Below, one piece after another: positions 1 through 9,226 of a DNA stretch of 64,000 nucleotides. Below the pieces are notes generated by a model. It was not told where the DNA came from, did no database searches, and was given only the letters and a program-made list of their open reading frames with translations. Origin of the DNA: DATFDN01 sp963756495 (GTDB lineage: Bacteria; Pseudomonadota; Alphaproteobacteria; Acetobacterales; Acetobacteraceae); contig CAVWNS010000006.1 of NCBI GenBank assembly GCA_963756495.1, positions 1 through 64,000 of the forward strand. The letters are read 5' to 3'. Made by a program: the position numbers and the translations under genes. Numbering within the stretch: the stretch's first letter is position 1; each line of letters starts with the position of its first letter.

Positions 1-511
1 GATCCATCCCCGCTGTGCGGGGCCACCACGACGCCGAGCGGCCGGATCTGGAGCGCCCGGCGGCTTACGCCACTTGGCTCAGCACCTAACTCCCCGGTGC
101 GCGGATCGATCTATCCGGGGCGAAAATCGCTGCGGAGAGCCCCGTTCCGGCGTTATCCGGAGCATTCCAGATGATCTCAATCGGCTTGTCGGCCGGCTCC
201 GTGTAGATGATCCGGCAACACTCGGTGCCGCGCTCCTCCAAGGCGCCGGCCGACGGCGTGCCTACAGGTTGGGGCTGGTCGCCATAGGGTGAGCCAACGC
301 ACACCGCAGAGTTCAGGAGTAACGGGCATCGTCAATTCGGGCTCGGTCACGCCAGAAACACTTCATCGCTGGGTTATTCGAGATGCGGTCATGGGCGGCT
401 GTCCAGCCAGAGCGCAAAACGCCGCTATTCCGCCGCGTCAACTTTGCGCGGCGAGGCGACGCGGTGCGGCGAGAGGCGCTAAATTCATCGCAACCCCAAC
501 GGGAGGACGCC
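1..511. other. 5' edge region without a convincing gene
   Basis: No recognisable gene lies in the first 511 bases. Both strands stay open between about 74 and 304, as expected for such GC-rich DNA. The minus-strand frame (86-304, 72 codons) has a slightly more protein-like composition with a stretch reading EIIWNAPDNAGTG, but I know no family for it and cannot see a ribosome-binding site that decides its start. Bases 305-511 are the upstream region of the dodecin gene and presumably hold its promoter. Confidence 0.4.
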
Positions 512-724
512 ATGGCCGAACCTGTTTTCAAGCTGCTCGAGCTTGTCGGGACGTCGCAGGACAGCATCTCGGATGCGATCGACAACGCAATCGAGCGCGC
601 CGCCAGCACCATCCGGCAACTCAGCTGGTTTGAGGTGACGCAGATCCGTGGCGGCATCGAGGACGGCACGATCAAGCAGTACCAGGTCACGCTGAAGGCC
701 GGGTTCACGCTCGAGGACCAGTAA
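512..724 (+). CDS. dodecin family flavin-binding protein
   Basis: Small protein of 70 residues starting MAEPVFKLLELVGTSQDSI. Length, the N-terminal strand followed by the SISDAIDNAIERA helix, and the motif LSWFEVTQIRGGIEDG are typical of dodecins. In this family they assemble into hollow dodecamers that bind and protect flavins (riboflavin, FMN or FAD) in the cytoplasm; the Trp in the LSWFEV segment is the residue that stacks on the isoalloxazine ring in bacterial dodecins. The ATG at 512 is chosen because GGGAGG sits at 501-506 and because longer in-frame versions add a tail unlike the family. The gene is followed after 44 bases by a same-strand glycosyltransferase-like gene, with no evident functional link. 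Confidence 0.9.
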   Translation: MAEPVFKLLELVGTSQDSISDAIDNAIERAASTIRQLSWFEVTQIRGGIEDGTIKQYQVTLKAGFTLEDQ

Positions 725-768
725 ACCTGGATTCCTGCCTCGACCTCTTGCCCTCCCTTTGCGGGAGC

Positions 769-1722
769 ATGAGGCAGGTGCCAAGCGTGGCAGGGGCCGC
801 CTCGAACCCTGCCACGCTCTGGGCGGCGGCCATGCGGCAGGGAGACTACGCCGCGGCCTGGGCGGTGAACGACGCCGTCCTGGCGCGCCGGACCGCTCCG
901 CCTGACGATCCGCACCTGCCCTATCACCTCCGACATGTCTGGGACGGGCGAGCGTTCGACGCGCGGGATGTGCTGGTGCGCTGCTATCATGGCTTGGGCG
1001 ACACGTTGCAATTCGCGCGCTACCTGCCCGCACTCGCCGCGCGCGCCGCCTCGGTCACGCTGGAGGCGCAGCCGGAGCTTGTCGCGTTGTTGCGCGGTCT
1101 GCCCGGCGTGCGCCGGCTGATCGCGTTCGACGTCGCGGCCCCGGCCCCGCCGGCTGCCTGCGATATAGAGGTGATGGAGCTGGCCCACGCCCTGCGCCTG
1201 CCGCCCGAGGCAATTGCGGTGCCGTATCTCCCTGCCCCGCTCATCGCCGCGGCTCCGCCGAGCCGGCCCGGGCCCTACATCGGCCTTTGTGCTCGGGCCG
1301 GCAATTGGGACCCGGAGCGGTCGGTGCCGCTCTCCCTGCTCGCGGCGGCGCTGCCGCAAGGCGCGTGTCCGGTGCGTCTCCAGCGAGAGGACGCCGACGC
1401 GCTCGATTGGGCCAACCCGGACGCCACGCTCGCCGACATCGCGGAGACGGCGGCGCTGGTCGGCGGCGTCGATCTCGTCATCACCGTGGACACCATGCTG
1501 GCACACCTGGCCGGCGCGCTCGGCCGGCCGACATGGCTGCTGCTCAAGGCCGAAGCCGACTGGCGCTGGGGAATCGGGCCCAGACCCCCCTGGTACCCCT
1601 CCATGCGCCTCTACCGCCAGCGACGCCCGGGAGAGTGGCGCGAGCCGCTGGCCGAACTCGCGCGCGACCTCGCCGGTTTCAGCCGGCCGCCTTCGCCTCG
1701 CGCCGGCGCGCGTGCAGGATGA
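769..1722 (+). CDS. glycosyltransferase family 9-like (heptosyltransferase-type) protein
   Basis: Protein of about 317 residues (ATG at 769; an in-frame TTG at 748 is an alternative). Motifs match the C-terminal glycosyltransferase half of alphaproteobacterial TPR-glycosyltransferase proteins: CYHGLGDTLQFARYLPALA near the N-terminus (the G-x-GD nucleotide-sugar loop), a QPELVALLRGLPGV strand, and DTMLAHLAGALGRPTWLLL followed by DWRWGI and WYPSMRLYRQ. Family-9-like enzymes transfer sugars such as heptose from nucleotide donors to lipopolysaccharide or protein. Unlike many relatives it has only a short N-terminal region (about 50 residues) and no clear TPR array. Its 3' end overlaps the convergent glcB gene by 44 bases. 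Confidence 0.75.
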   Translation: MRQVPSVAGAASNPATLWAAAMRQGDYAAAWAVNDAVLARRTAPPDDPHLPYHLRHVWDGRAFDARDVLVRCYHGLGDTLQFARYLPALAARAASVTLEAQPELVALLRGLPGVRRLIAFDVAAPAPPAACDIEVMELAHALRLPPEAIAVPYLPAPLIAAAPPSRPGPYIGLCARAGNWDPERSVPLSLLAAALPQGACPVRLQREDADALDWANPDATLADIAETAALVGGVDLVITVDTMLAHLAGALGRPTWLLLKAEADWRWGIGPRPPWYPSMRLYRQRRPGEWREPLAELARDLAGFSRPPSPRAGARAG

Positions 1723-3841
1723 ACTCCGTGTAGCCGTTCGGCTGCGCCCGCCCCTTGAAGATCAGGTCGCACGCTGCCTGGAAGGCCGGGCCGCCGAAGG
1801 CCGGCGCCATCGGCCGATACGCCGCGTCGCCCGCGTTCTGGCGGTCGACCACCGCCGCCATGCGGCGCAGCGTCGCCATTACCTGCTGCTCGCTCGTGAT
1901 CCCGTGTCGCAGCCAGTTCGCGACGTGCTGGCTGGAGATGCGCAAGGTCGCCCGGTCCTCCATCAGCCCCACATCATGGACGTCCGGCACCTTGGAGCAG
2001 CCGACGCCCTGGTCGATCCAGCGCACGACATAGCCCAGGATGCCCTGGCAATTGTTGTCCAGCTCCTGCTGGACGTCCTCGGGCGACCAGTTCGGCCGAT
2101 CGGCCAGCGGGATCGTCAGCAGGTCCGCGAGCCGCGCGGGCTCCCGCCCGGCGATCTCGGACTGCCGCGCGGCGACGTCCACCTGATGATAGTGCAGCGC
2201 GTGGAGCGTGGCGGCGGTGGGCGAGGGGACCCACGCGGTATTGGCGCCGGCGCGCGGATGACCGATCTTCTCCGCCAGCATTTCGGCCATGCGGTCGGGG
2301 GCGGCCCACATCCCCTTGCCGATCTGCGCCTTGCCGCGCAGCCCGCAGGCCAGGCCGATATCCACGTTCCGGTCCTCGTATGCCTTGATCCAGGCCGTGC
2401 CCCGCATGTCGTTCTTGCGGATCATCGGCCCGGCCTTCATCGACGTGTGGATCTCGTCGCCGGTGCGGTCCAGGAACCCGGTGTTGATGAACGCCACCCG
2501 ATCCTTGGCGGCCAGGATGCAGGCCTTCAGGTTGGCGGAGGTGCGCCGCTCCTCATCCATGATCCCCATCTTCAGCGTGTTGCGCGCCAGCCCCAGCACG
2601 TCTTCCACCCGCGCGAGGGTGGCCGCCGCATGCGCCACCTCGTCGGGCCCGTGCATCTTCGGCTTGACGATGTAGATCGAGCCCGCGCGGCTGTTGCGGA
2701 TCGGCCCGCCCGCCCGCAGGTCGTGCATCGCGATCAGCGATGTGACCGCGGCATCCAGCATCCCCTCCGGGATGTCCGCCCCCGCCTGCCGCACCGCGTC
2801 GGTGTACATGTGGTGGCCGACATTGCGCACCAGCATCAGGCTGCGTCCCGGCAGGCTCAGCGTCCCGCCGTCGGGCGTTCGATACGTCCGATCCGGCGCC
2901 AGCCGGCGGGTCATCATGCGGCCGCCCTTCTCGAACGTGTCCTCCAGCGTGCCGGACATCAGGCCGAGCCAGTTGCGATACGCCAGCACCTTGTCCGCGG
3001 CATCGACGGCGGCGATCGAGTCCTCGCAGTCCTGAATCGTCGTCACCGCCGCCTCCAGCACGATATCGGCGACCCCCGCCGGATCGTCCTTGCCGATCGG
3101 GTGCGTGCGATCGACGAGCAGCTCCATGTGCAGCCCGTGGTGGCGCAGCAGCACGGCGGAGGGTGCGCCCGGTTCGCCGCGGAAGCCGATAAGCTGCGCC
3201 GGATCGCGCAGTCCGGCGCGCGTGCCGTCGCGCAGCGACACCGCCAGCCGCGCGCCATCGATTTCGTAGCCGGTCGCCTCCTCATGGCTGCCGCGATCCA
3301 GCGGCGCCGCCTCGTCCAGCACGGCGCGGGCGCGCGCGACGACTCGCTTGCCGCGCACCGGGTTGTATCCCGGCCCGCGGGCCGCGCCGCCGTCCTCGGG
3401 GATGGCGTCGGTGCCGTAGAGCGCGTCGTAGAGGCTCCCCCAGCGCGCGTTGGCGGCGTTCAGCGCGTAGCGCGCGTTGGTCACCGGCACCACGAGCTGC
3501 GGGCCGGCGATGTGGGCGATCTCGGCATCGACATTGCCGGTCGTGACGGCGACCGCGCCCGGCTCGTCCGTCAGGTAGCCGATGCCGCGCAGGAATTCCT
3601 GGTAGCCCGCCGGGTCGATGGGCCGAGCGCGGTTCTCGGCGTGCCAGGCGTCGATCCGGGCCTGCATCGCGTCGCGTCGGTCGAGCAGCGCGCGGTTGCG
3701 CGGCGCCAGCTCGCGGATCAGCGCGCCGAAACCTTGCCAGAAGCGTTCCGGCTCGACACCGGTGCCTGGGATCGCTTCCTCATTGACGAAGTCGTACAGG
3801 ACCTTGGCGATGCTCAGGCCACCCGCTTCGACCGCATCCAT
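1679..3841 (-). CDS. glcB: malate synthase G
   Basis: Protein of 720 residues, the normal length for malate synthase G, which condenses glyoxylate with acetyl-CoA to malate in the cytoplasm (glyoxylate bypass or glycolate use). Recognised from the family-wide N-terminus (VLYDFVNEEAIPGTGV) and conserved blocks such as HHGLHMELLVDRTHPIGK, TTIQDCEDSIAAVDAADK, GRSLMLVRNVGHHMYTDAV and TAWVPSPTAATLHALHYH. No frameshift is visible. It is monocistronic in this window: its start faces the YoaK-like gene across a 119-base divergent gap, and its end overlaps the glycosyltransferase-like gene. No glyoxylate-pathway partner such as isocitrate lyase or glycolate oxidase is nearby. Confidence 0.96.
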   Translation of the reverse strand: MDAVEAGGLSIAKVLYDFVNEEAIPGTGVEPERFWQGFGALIRELAPRNRALLDRRDAMQARIDAWHAENRARPIDPAGYQEFLRGIGYLTDEPGAVAVTTGNVDAEIAHIAGPQLVVPVTNARYALNAANARWGSLYDALYGTDAIPEDGGAARGPGYNPVRGKRVVARARAVLDEAAPLDRGSHEEATGYEIDGARLAVSLRDGTRAGLRDPAQLIGFRGEPGAPSAVLLRHHGLHMELLVDRTHPIGKDDPAGVADIVLEAAVTTIQDCEDSIAAVDAADKVLAYRNWLGLMSGTLEDTFEKGGRMMTRRLAPDRTYRTPDGGTLSLPGRSLMLVRNVGHHMYTDAVRQAGADIPEGMLDAAVTSLIAMHDLRAGGPIRNSRAGSIYIVKPKMHGPDEVAHAAATLARVEDVLGLARNTLKMGIMDEERRTSANLKACILAAKDRVAFINTGFLDRTGDEIHTSMKAGPMIRKNDMRGTAWIKAYEDRNVDIGLACGLRGKAQIGKGMWAAPDRMAEMLAEKIGHPRAGANTAWVPSPTAATLHALHYHQVDVAARQSEIAGREPARLADLLTIPLADRPNWSPEDVQQELDNNCQGILGYVVRWIDQGVGCSKVPDVHDVGLMEDRATLRISSQHVANWLRHGITSEQQVMATLRRMAAVVDRQNAGDAAYRPMAPAFGGPAFQAACDLIFKGRAQPNGYTEFILHARRREAKAAG

Positions 3842-3960
3842 GTTGGAACTCCCCCCTCGCCGCCGCCCGGCGCGCGTGCGCCTGTTCTGTCGCAGCCACG
3901 CCGCGCCCGCAAGCCGTCCCAGTCCACGCGCTTGACCTCGCTCATCACGCCGGTCGGGTC

Positions 3961-4614
3961 ATGAGGCAGCAGAACATTGTTCTCGGGCTTCTGTCGGCCG
4001 TGGCGGGCGGGATGGATGCGATGAGCTTCCTGGCCTTCGGCGTGTTCACCTCGGCGATGAGCGGCAACGCGATCCTGTTCGGCCTGGCGCTCGGCCAGGG
4101 CAAGCTGGTCGCGGCGTCAGGCTCGCTGCTGGCGTTCGCCGGCTATGTCGTCGGCGTCGCGGCTGCCACGCCCCTCGGCCTTTCGGCAGCGCCCCCGAGC
4201 GGTTCCGGGGCGCTGCGCCGGACGCTGATCGCCGAGATGGTGTTGCTGGCCGCCTTCACCGCGCTGTGGCCGGCGCATCTCGACGCGGCCCGGTTGCCAA
4301 CAATCCAACGCGCGCTGATCCTGTTGGCCGGCGCTGCGATGGGGCTGCAGGCAGCGGTCGCGCGCCAGGCGAACGCGCCCGGCATCACCACCGTCGTCTT
4401 CACCAGCACGCTGACGGCGGCGGTCACCGCGCTGACCAATGCCGCATTCGGCCGAATTCCCCGGCACATCCAGCCGCAGACCTGGCGTCAGATCGTCATG
4501 TTTCTGCTGTATCTGGCAAGCGCGGCCGGCATGGGCGCGCTCGCGTCGCAGGCGCCGGCGCTCGCCGCCGTGCCGCCGTTCGCCTGCGTGGCGCTCGCGC
4601 TCGTGCTGGTCTGA
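3961..4614 (+). CDS. YoaK family (DUF1275) inner-membrane protein
   Basis: Hydrophobic protein of 217 residues with about six predicted membrane segments. The N-terminal pattern GLLSAVAGGMDAMSFLAFGVFTSAMSGN is the hallmark of the YoaK/DUF1275 family, as is the later VARQANAPGITTVVFTSTLTA block. Function is unknown across the family; transport or stress roles have been suggested but not shown. The gene is divergent from glcB, with 119 bases between the starts. The C-terminus is shorter and Ala-rich, but the length is within the usual range (about 210-240). Nothing in the sequence indicates a substrate. Confidence 0.85.
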   Translation: MRQQNIVLGLLSAVAGGMDAMSFLAFGVFTSAMSGNAILFGLALGQGKLVAASGSLLAFAGYVVGVAAATPLGLSAAPPSGSGALRRTLIAEMVLLAAFTALWPAHLDAARLPTIQRALILLAGAAMGLQAAVARQANAPGITTVVFTSTLTAAVTALTNAAFGRIPRHIQPQTWRQIVMFLLYLASAAGMGALASQAPALAAVPPFACVALALVLV

Positions 4615-5197
4615 CGAGCCGCAGCCACCTGCCTCCGTCACCTTCTCCCACAGACGGCGCAGCGGCGCAGGTGAGGGCCAGCCCGACATGTGGAAGGTTT
4701 GATGATAGTGGGGTTGTCAATTCTTCCGCCGCAAGGGCAACGTTCCATCGTTGTTGCTGATCCACCCGCGAGGTTGTGTGTCTAGAGCGCAATTCTGCCG
4801 GCTGTTCCGGTACGGGCATGATTGTCTTGGCTGCGAGCGGGTCGCTGTCGGTGTCGGCAAGGGCACAATCGGCAGCGGCACCGACGGCGACGGACGTGCT
4901 GGCGACCACCTGGACCGAGATGCCGCAGCCAACGGCGCCGAGTGGCCTCGCGAGCGCGAACAGCAACCTGGCATCGCAGGGCTACTACGCCAAGGGGCCA
5001 CTGCCCGCGCCGGCACCTTCGCCGCGTATGACGGACTAGGTGCGCGGGAAGGCGGCCTTGCCGTGAACCTCGGGGGCTTCAGGATCGGCGGCAACGTGCT
5101 CGGCGACGCGATGAACAACCAGATGGCGCTGAAGCCCGCGGGCGGGACGAACATGATCGCCTATATCGTCGGCACATACGTGGTCGCGCCAGGACTC

Positions 5198-5216
5198 CTA
5201 GCATTACAGTTGCGCT
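5198..5216 (+). repeat. left target duplication and terminal repeat of the IS701-family element
   Basis: CTAG (target duplication) followed by CATTACAGTTGCGCT; exact reverse complement of 9227-9245. Confidence 0.9.
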
Positions 5217-5356
5217 TTCCTATGGTGAGCTGCGCGAGCGGCGGCTTGATGGGCCCGTCTCCAGAGTGACCAGGCGATGATGTGCGCGGGTTGGATGCGT
5301 CGTCTTGCAAGCCGCGTTGCTATGCGCCGGATTTCCTGGACCGACCAGCGGATGAG
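5204..5356 (-). pseudogene. IS701-family transposase, C-terminal fragment
   Basis: The minus strand from about 5356 down to the TAA at 5204-5206 encodes DLIRWSVQEIRRIATRLARR and IIAWSLWRRAHQAAARAAHH, the conserved C-terminus of IS701-type transposases, ending KAQL with the stop inside the terminal repeat. It is separated from the rest of the transposase (7977-9177) by the IS21-family insertion. It lies in the -1 frame relative to the N-terminal part; see the A7 tract at 8001-8007. Confidence 0.88.
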
Positions 5357-5363
5357 GTCCGGG

Positions 5364-5460
5364 TGCGTATTCCGAGCCAAGGCGGACGGTGATTCCGACG
5401 CAAGGCGGACACTGATTCCGACGGAAGCCGGACAGTGATTCCGATCGATCCCGGACAGCC
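5364..5460 (+). repeat. left end of the IS21-family element with repeated subterminal motifs
   Basis: Three or four imperfect copies of a GGCGGACxxTGATTCCGA-type unit stand in series, mirrored in inverted orientation at 7872-7969; these are presumed IstA binding sites. Confidence 0.8.
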
Positions 5461-5534
5461 CTGAGGGGGGTCTGCGGGGCCGCCGTCGACGATTTCATGA
5501 CCGGTAGCGTGGTTCTCCGACCAGGGGGGACGCG

Positions 5535-7076
5535 ATGCCAGCCGAGAGATTGTCGATGCGGAAGGTGCGAGAGGTTTTGCGACTGAAGTATGCGTGCGGC
5601 GCGAGCGTGCGGACGATCGCGCGCGCGGTCGGCATCGGGCACACCACGGTCGGCGAATATCTCCGCCGGACGGCGGTGATCGGGATCACCTGGCCAGTGC
5701 CGGCCGAGATCGACGACGCGGAGCTGGAGCGGCGGCTGTTCACGCCTGCCGGGTTCTACGAGGCGCCCACCCGGGTGATGCCGGACTGGAATCACGTCCA
5801 TGCCGAGCTGCGGCGCCGCGGTGTCACGCTGCTCCTGCTGTGGGAGGAATATCGAGCCGAGTATCCGGACGGCTACGGCTATAGCCGGTTCTGCGACCTC
5901 TATATCGATTGGCGGCGCGGCGTCAGCGCGACGATGCGCCAGACCCACGTCGCCGGCGAGAAGCTCTTCGTGGACTATGCCGGCGACACCGTGCCGGTGT
6001 TCGACGGGGTGACCGGAGAGCAGCGGCCGGCGCACATCTTCGTCGCCGTGCTCGGCGCCTCGAACTACACCTACGCCGAGGCCCGCTGGAGCGAGGGGCT
6101 GGCGGACTGGATCGGGGCGCACGTCAACGCGCTCGCCTTCCTCGGCGGCGCGCCGAAGCTGCTGGTCTGCGACAACCTGCGCGCCGGCGTGACGACAGCC
6201 TGCCGCTACGAGCCCGGGATCAATCGCACCTACCAGGAGATGGCGGCCCACTACGGCGCGGCGGTGCTGCCGACCCGGGTCCGCCGTCCGCGTGACAAGG
6301 CGAAGGTCGAGGTCGCGGTGCTGATCGTCGAGCGGTTCATCCTGGCGCGGCTGCGGAACCGCCGCTTCCTGTCGCTCGGCGAGCTGAACGAGGCGATCCG
6401 CGAGGTGCTGGGCGACCTGAACGCCCGGCTGATGCGCAAGCTCGGTGCCAGCCGCCGGGAGTTCTTCGACACGATCGACCGGCCGGCGCTGCTGCCGCTG
6501 CCGCCCGATCCCTACGCCTACGCCGAATGGCGGCGCTGCCGGGTCGCCTCCGACTACCACGTCGAGGTGCATGGCCACTTCTACTCCGTGCCGTCGCGGC
6601 TGATCCGCGAGGTGGTGGAAGCGCGCATCACCGACACGACGATCGAGGTCTTCCATGCCGGCCAGCGCGTCGCGGCCCATCCCCGGTCGGCATTGAAGCG
6701 GCGGCACACGACGACGCCGGAGCACATGCCGAGCGCCCATCGGCGCTACGCCAGCTGGACACCGGCGCGGATGCTGTCGTTTGCGGCGCAGGTCGGGCCG
6801 GGCACGGCGGCGCTGGTCGAGACCATCATGCGCACCAAGCCGCATCCCGAGCAGGGCTTCCGCGCCTGCCTCGGCATCCTGCAGCTGGCCAAGACCTATG
6901 GAGAGATCCGGCTGGAAGCGGCCTGCCAGCGCGGGCTGACCATCGGCGCGCGGACCTACGGCTCGATCGCTTCGATCCTCAAGACCGGCCTCGACCGGGC
7001 CTTCCATGACGAGACCGCGCCGGACACGGCCCCGCTGCTGCACGCCAACATCCGCGGCCGCGGCTACTACCACTGA
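5535..7076 (+). CDS. istA: IS21 family transposase IstA
   Basis: Intact protein of 513 residues. The N-terminus carries a helix-turn-helix (KVREVLRLKYACGASVRTIA). The central integrase core shows DDE-type residues in FVDYAGDT, VCDNLRAGV and DKAKVEVAV. A C-terminal Mu-transposase-like domain follows (HGHFYSVPSRLIREVVEARI). In the family IstA cuts and joins the element ends, with target use controlled by IstB. GGGGA lies just upstream of the ATG at 5535, and istB begins 12 bases after the istA stop, giving the usual two-gene operon. No truncation is visible. Confidence 0.95.
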   Translation: MPAERLSMRKVREVLRLKYACGASVRTIARAVGIGHTTVGEYLRRTAVIGITWPVPAEIDDAELERRLFTPAGFYEAPTRVMPDWNHVHAELRRRGVTLLLLWEEYRAEYPDGYGYSRFCDLYIDWRRGVSATMRQTHVAGEKLFVDYAGDTVPVFDGVTGEQRPAHIFVAVLGASNYTYAEARWSEGLADWIGAHVNALAFLGGAPKLLVCDNLRAGVTTACRYEPGINRTYQEMAAHYGAAVLPTRVRRPRDKAKVEVAVLIVERFILARLRNRRFLSLGELNEAIREVLGDLNARLMRKLGASRREFFDTIDRPALLPLPPDPYAYAEWRRCRVASDYHVEVHGHFYSVPSRLIREVVEARITDTTIEVFHAGQRVAAHPRSALKRRHTTTPEHMPSAHRRYASWTPARMLSFAAQVGPGTAALVETIMRTKPHPEQGFRACLGILQLAKTYGEIRLEAACQRGLTIGARTYGSIASILKTGLDRAFHDETAPDTAPLLHANIRGRGYYH

Positions 7077-7088
7077 GGAGGAGATCCG

Positions 7089-7850
7089 ATGCTTCCCCAT
7101 CCCACCCAGGAACGCCTGCTCGCCCTCGGCCTGACCGGCATGGCGAAGGCGCTCGACGACCAGCGACGACAGCCCGACATCGCGGCGCTGAGCTTCGAGG
7201 AGCGGCTGGCACTGCTGCTCGATCGCGAGACGATGGAGCGCGAGAACAAGCGGCTGGTGGCGCGTCTGCGGTTTGCCGCTCTGCGACAGGAAGCGGTCGT
7301 GGAGGACGTCGACCTACGCACACCCCGGGGTCTCGATCGCGCGCTGTTCCAGAAGCTGGCTGCCGGCGACTGGATCGACCGCAAGCAGAACCTGCTGGTC
7401 ATCGGCCCGACCGGCGTCGGCAAGTCATGGATCGCCTGCGCGCTCGGCCACAAGGCGTGCCGCGACAACCGCTCCGTCGCCTATCACCGGGTTCCCCGGC
7501 TGCTCGAGGCGCTCGCCTTGGCCCGCGGCGACGGACGCTATGGGCGGCTGCTGAAGGCGATCGGACGGGTGCAGCTGCTGATCCTGGATGACTGGGGCCT
7601 GGCGCCGCTCACCGGCGAGCAGCGGCGCGACCTGCTGGAGATCATGGACGACCGGCATGAACGCGGCTCGACCATCGTCACCAGCCAGGTGCCGGTCGAC
7701 CACTGGCACGAGGTGATCGGCGATCCGACGATCGCCGATGCCGTGCTGGACCGCCTCGTCCACAACGCCCATCGCCTGCTGCTGAAGGGAGAATCACTCC
7801 GCAAACGCGCCGCCAAGGCATTGCTGCTTGACGCCGAGGCGGTCGCCTGA
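7089..7850 (+). CDS. istB: IS21 family helper ATPase IstB
   Basis: Intact protein of 253 residues, the normal length for IstB, a AAA+ ATPase related to DnaC that assembles on target DNA and activates IstA. Walker A is VIGPTGVGKSWIACALG, Walker B is LLILDDWGLAPL, and the sensor region TIVTSQVPVDHWHEVIGDP is typical. Its start is preceded by GAGGAGGAGATCC (7075-7087), a strong ribosome-binding site that overlaps the istA stop, so translation is probably coupled. Confidence 0.95.
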   Translation: MLPHPTQERLLALGLTGMAKALDDQRRQPDIAALSFEERLALLLDRETMERENKRLVARLRFAALRQEAVVEDVDLRTPRGLDRALFQKLAAGDWIDRKQNLLVIGPTGVGKSWIACALGHKACRDNRSVAYHRVPRLLEALALARGDGRYGRLLKAIGRVQLLILDDWGLAPLTGEQRRDLLEIMDDRHERGSTIVTSQVPVDHWHEVIGDPTIADAVLDRLVHNAHRLLLKGESLRKRAAKALLLDAEAVA

Positions 7851-7871
7851 CTCCATAGCTACGTCGACGAC

Positions 7872-7969
7872 GGCCCTGTCCGGGATCGCTCGGAATCGGT
7901 GTCCGCCTTGGATCGGAATCAGCGTCCGCCTTCAATCGGAATCGCTGTCCGGCATCATCGGAATCCGCA
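7872..7969 (-). repeat. right end of the IS21-family element with repeated subterminal motifs
   Basis: Tandem units of the form TCGGAATCxxxGTCCGxC match the left end (5364-5460) in inverted orientation; the last bases CCGCA abut the GTCCGGG duplication. Confidence 0.8.
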
Positions 7970-7976
7970 GTCCGGG

Positions 7977-9177
7977 TCCGCGGCATCCGCCTCGGCGGGG
8001 TTTTTTTCGGCGTGGCCGCCACTGCATTGGCCTTGTTGCGAATGATCGCCATCATGGCGAAGGCGAGCATCACGAGCGAGACGTGCCGATGCCATCCGTG
8101 CCAGGACCGGGTCTCATTGTGATCGAGGCCAAGCTCGTTCTTGGCGGTCTCGAAGCTGTCTTCGATGGACCAACGATGACCTTCGACGGCAACCAGCGTG
8201 GCGATTGGGGTTCCGGTCGGACACCAGGTCGAGAAGAATGCCATCTCGCCGTTGGCGATATGGCGACGGATCAGCAATCCGCGCGTCCATGCCTCGTCTT
8301 CCGCGCCGCCGAACTCACCGGCTTTGAGGTCGGCGAGTTCCACGTAGCACCACTCGTGCAGGCGCGGCCCCTTGGTCCCGGCCCCGGCCGACAGGCGCTG
8401 CCAGTCTGCCGTGGCCCGGGACGCGGCGATCGCCTCGGCGCTACCCGCGATCAGTTGTCTTTTGCCCCAGGAATGGAACCGATGCGCGCCGGTCACCCCG
8501 AGCACGTAGCCACGGTCGGCCCGGCGCAGCACCTGCTCGACCTCGCCGACGCCATAGACGGCGTCGGCGGCCACCCACGCGAACGGTACGTTCGCGGCCA
8601 ACGCACGCTTGATCATCTGCACGGCGATGCGCGGCTTGGTCGCGAAGCTGATGTCACTTCGCACATGTGCGCTGGCCAACCGGGCCGGGTCGTCGGTCCA
8701 GGCTTTCGGCAGATACAGTGCTCGGTCGATGAAGGCGTGGCCGTGGCGCGAGGCATAGGCGGCGAACACGCCGATCTGGCAGTTGGTGATCTTGCCCGCC
8801 GATCCCGTGTATTGCCGCGCAACCCCGCACGACGCGCGGCCCTGCTTGAGGAATCCGGTCTCGTCGATGACCAGCACCGCGCCGCTGTCACTCAGCGCCT
8901 CAACAACATACTCCCGCACGACGTCGCGCAGAGCATCCGCGTCCCATTGGCCGCGTCCCAGCACCGACTGTTGCCGCCACGGGCCAGGATCACCTGCCGC
9001 TTCCGCTCGCATCCAGCCGGTCTTGCGCCGTTCCTCGCCGAGCAGACCATCCAGGAAAAGCCCGGCCGAGACCGCCATCCGCTCCTGCTTGAACAGCGAA
9101 CGCATCCGCGCTTTGACGTCACGCAGCGACGAGGCCCAAAGCTCCAGCGTCGTCTCGATCGATGCTCCCGACACCAC
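7977..9177 (-). pseudogene. IS701-family transposase, N-terminal and catalytic part (truncated)
   Basis: Begins at GTG 9177 with TTLELWASSLRDVKARMRSL and carries the family blocks VLVIDETGFLKQG (first Asp), FAWVAADAVYGVGEVE (second Asp) and VEGHRWSIEDSFETAKNELG (Glu region). It therefore contains the whole DDE core of a DDE transposase of about 420 residues. After ANAVAATPKKT the frame meets an A7 tract (complement of 8001-8007) and then the IS21 insertion. The missing C-terminus is at 5204-5356. The remaining codons read into the IS21 end are not native. Confidence 0.92.
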
Positions 9178-9226
9178 GATCTCCGAATCGAGTCATGGTT
9201 CCGCATCCATTCAGAGTTCAGAGGTC

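Larger units (their letters stand above)
5364..7969 (+). mobile_element. IS21-family insertion sequence (istA, istB)
   Basis: About 2.6 kb with ends TGCGTATTCCGA (left) and the complement of TGCGGATTCCGATG (right). It is flanked by a 7-base direct duplication GTCCGGG at 5357-5363 and 7970-7976, within the 4-8 base range of the family. Inside each end are several copies of a short GGAATC...TGTCCG unit, the multiple transposase-binding repeats typical of IS21-like elements. istA and istB are intact, so this copy may still be mobile. It sits inside the IS701-family transposase gene and is therefore the younger insertion. Confidence 0.92.

Noticed and set aside
1214..3964. A 916-codon open frame opposite glcB
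   Set aside because: It is the antisense shadow of malate synthase G in very GC-rich DNA; the translation is Arg/Pro/His-rich without any motif.
5364..5460. Tandem short repeats that might be a CRISPR-like array
   Set aside because: The units are imperfect, lack unique spacers and are mirrored at the other IS21 end, so they are transposase-binding repeats.
5220..7100. A long minus-strand frame opposite istA that runs into the IS701 fragment
   Set aside because: It is antisense to a clearly conserved IstA. The genuine C-terminal transposase residues near 5204-5356 are in a different reading frame.
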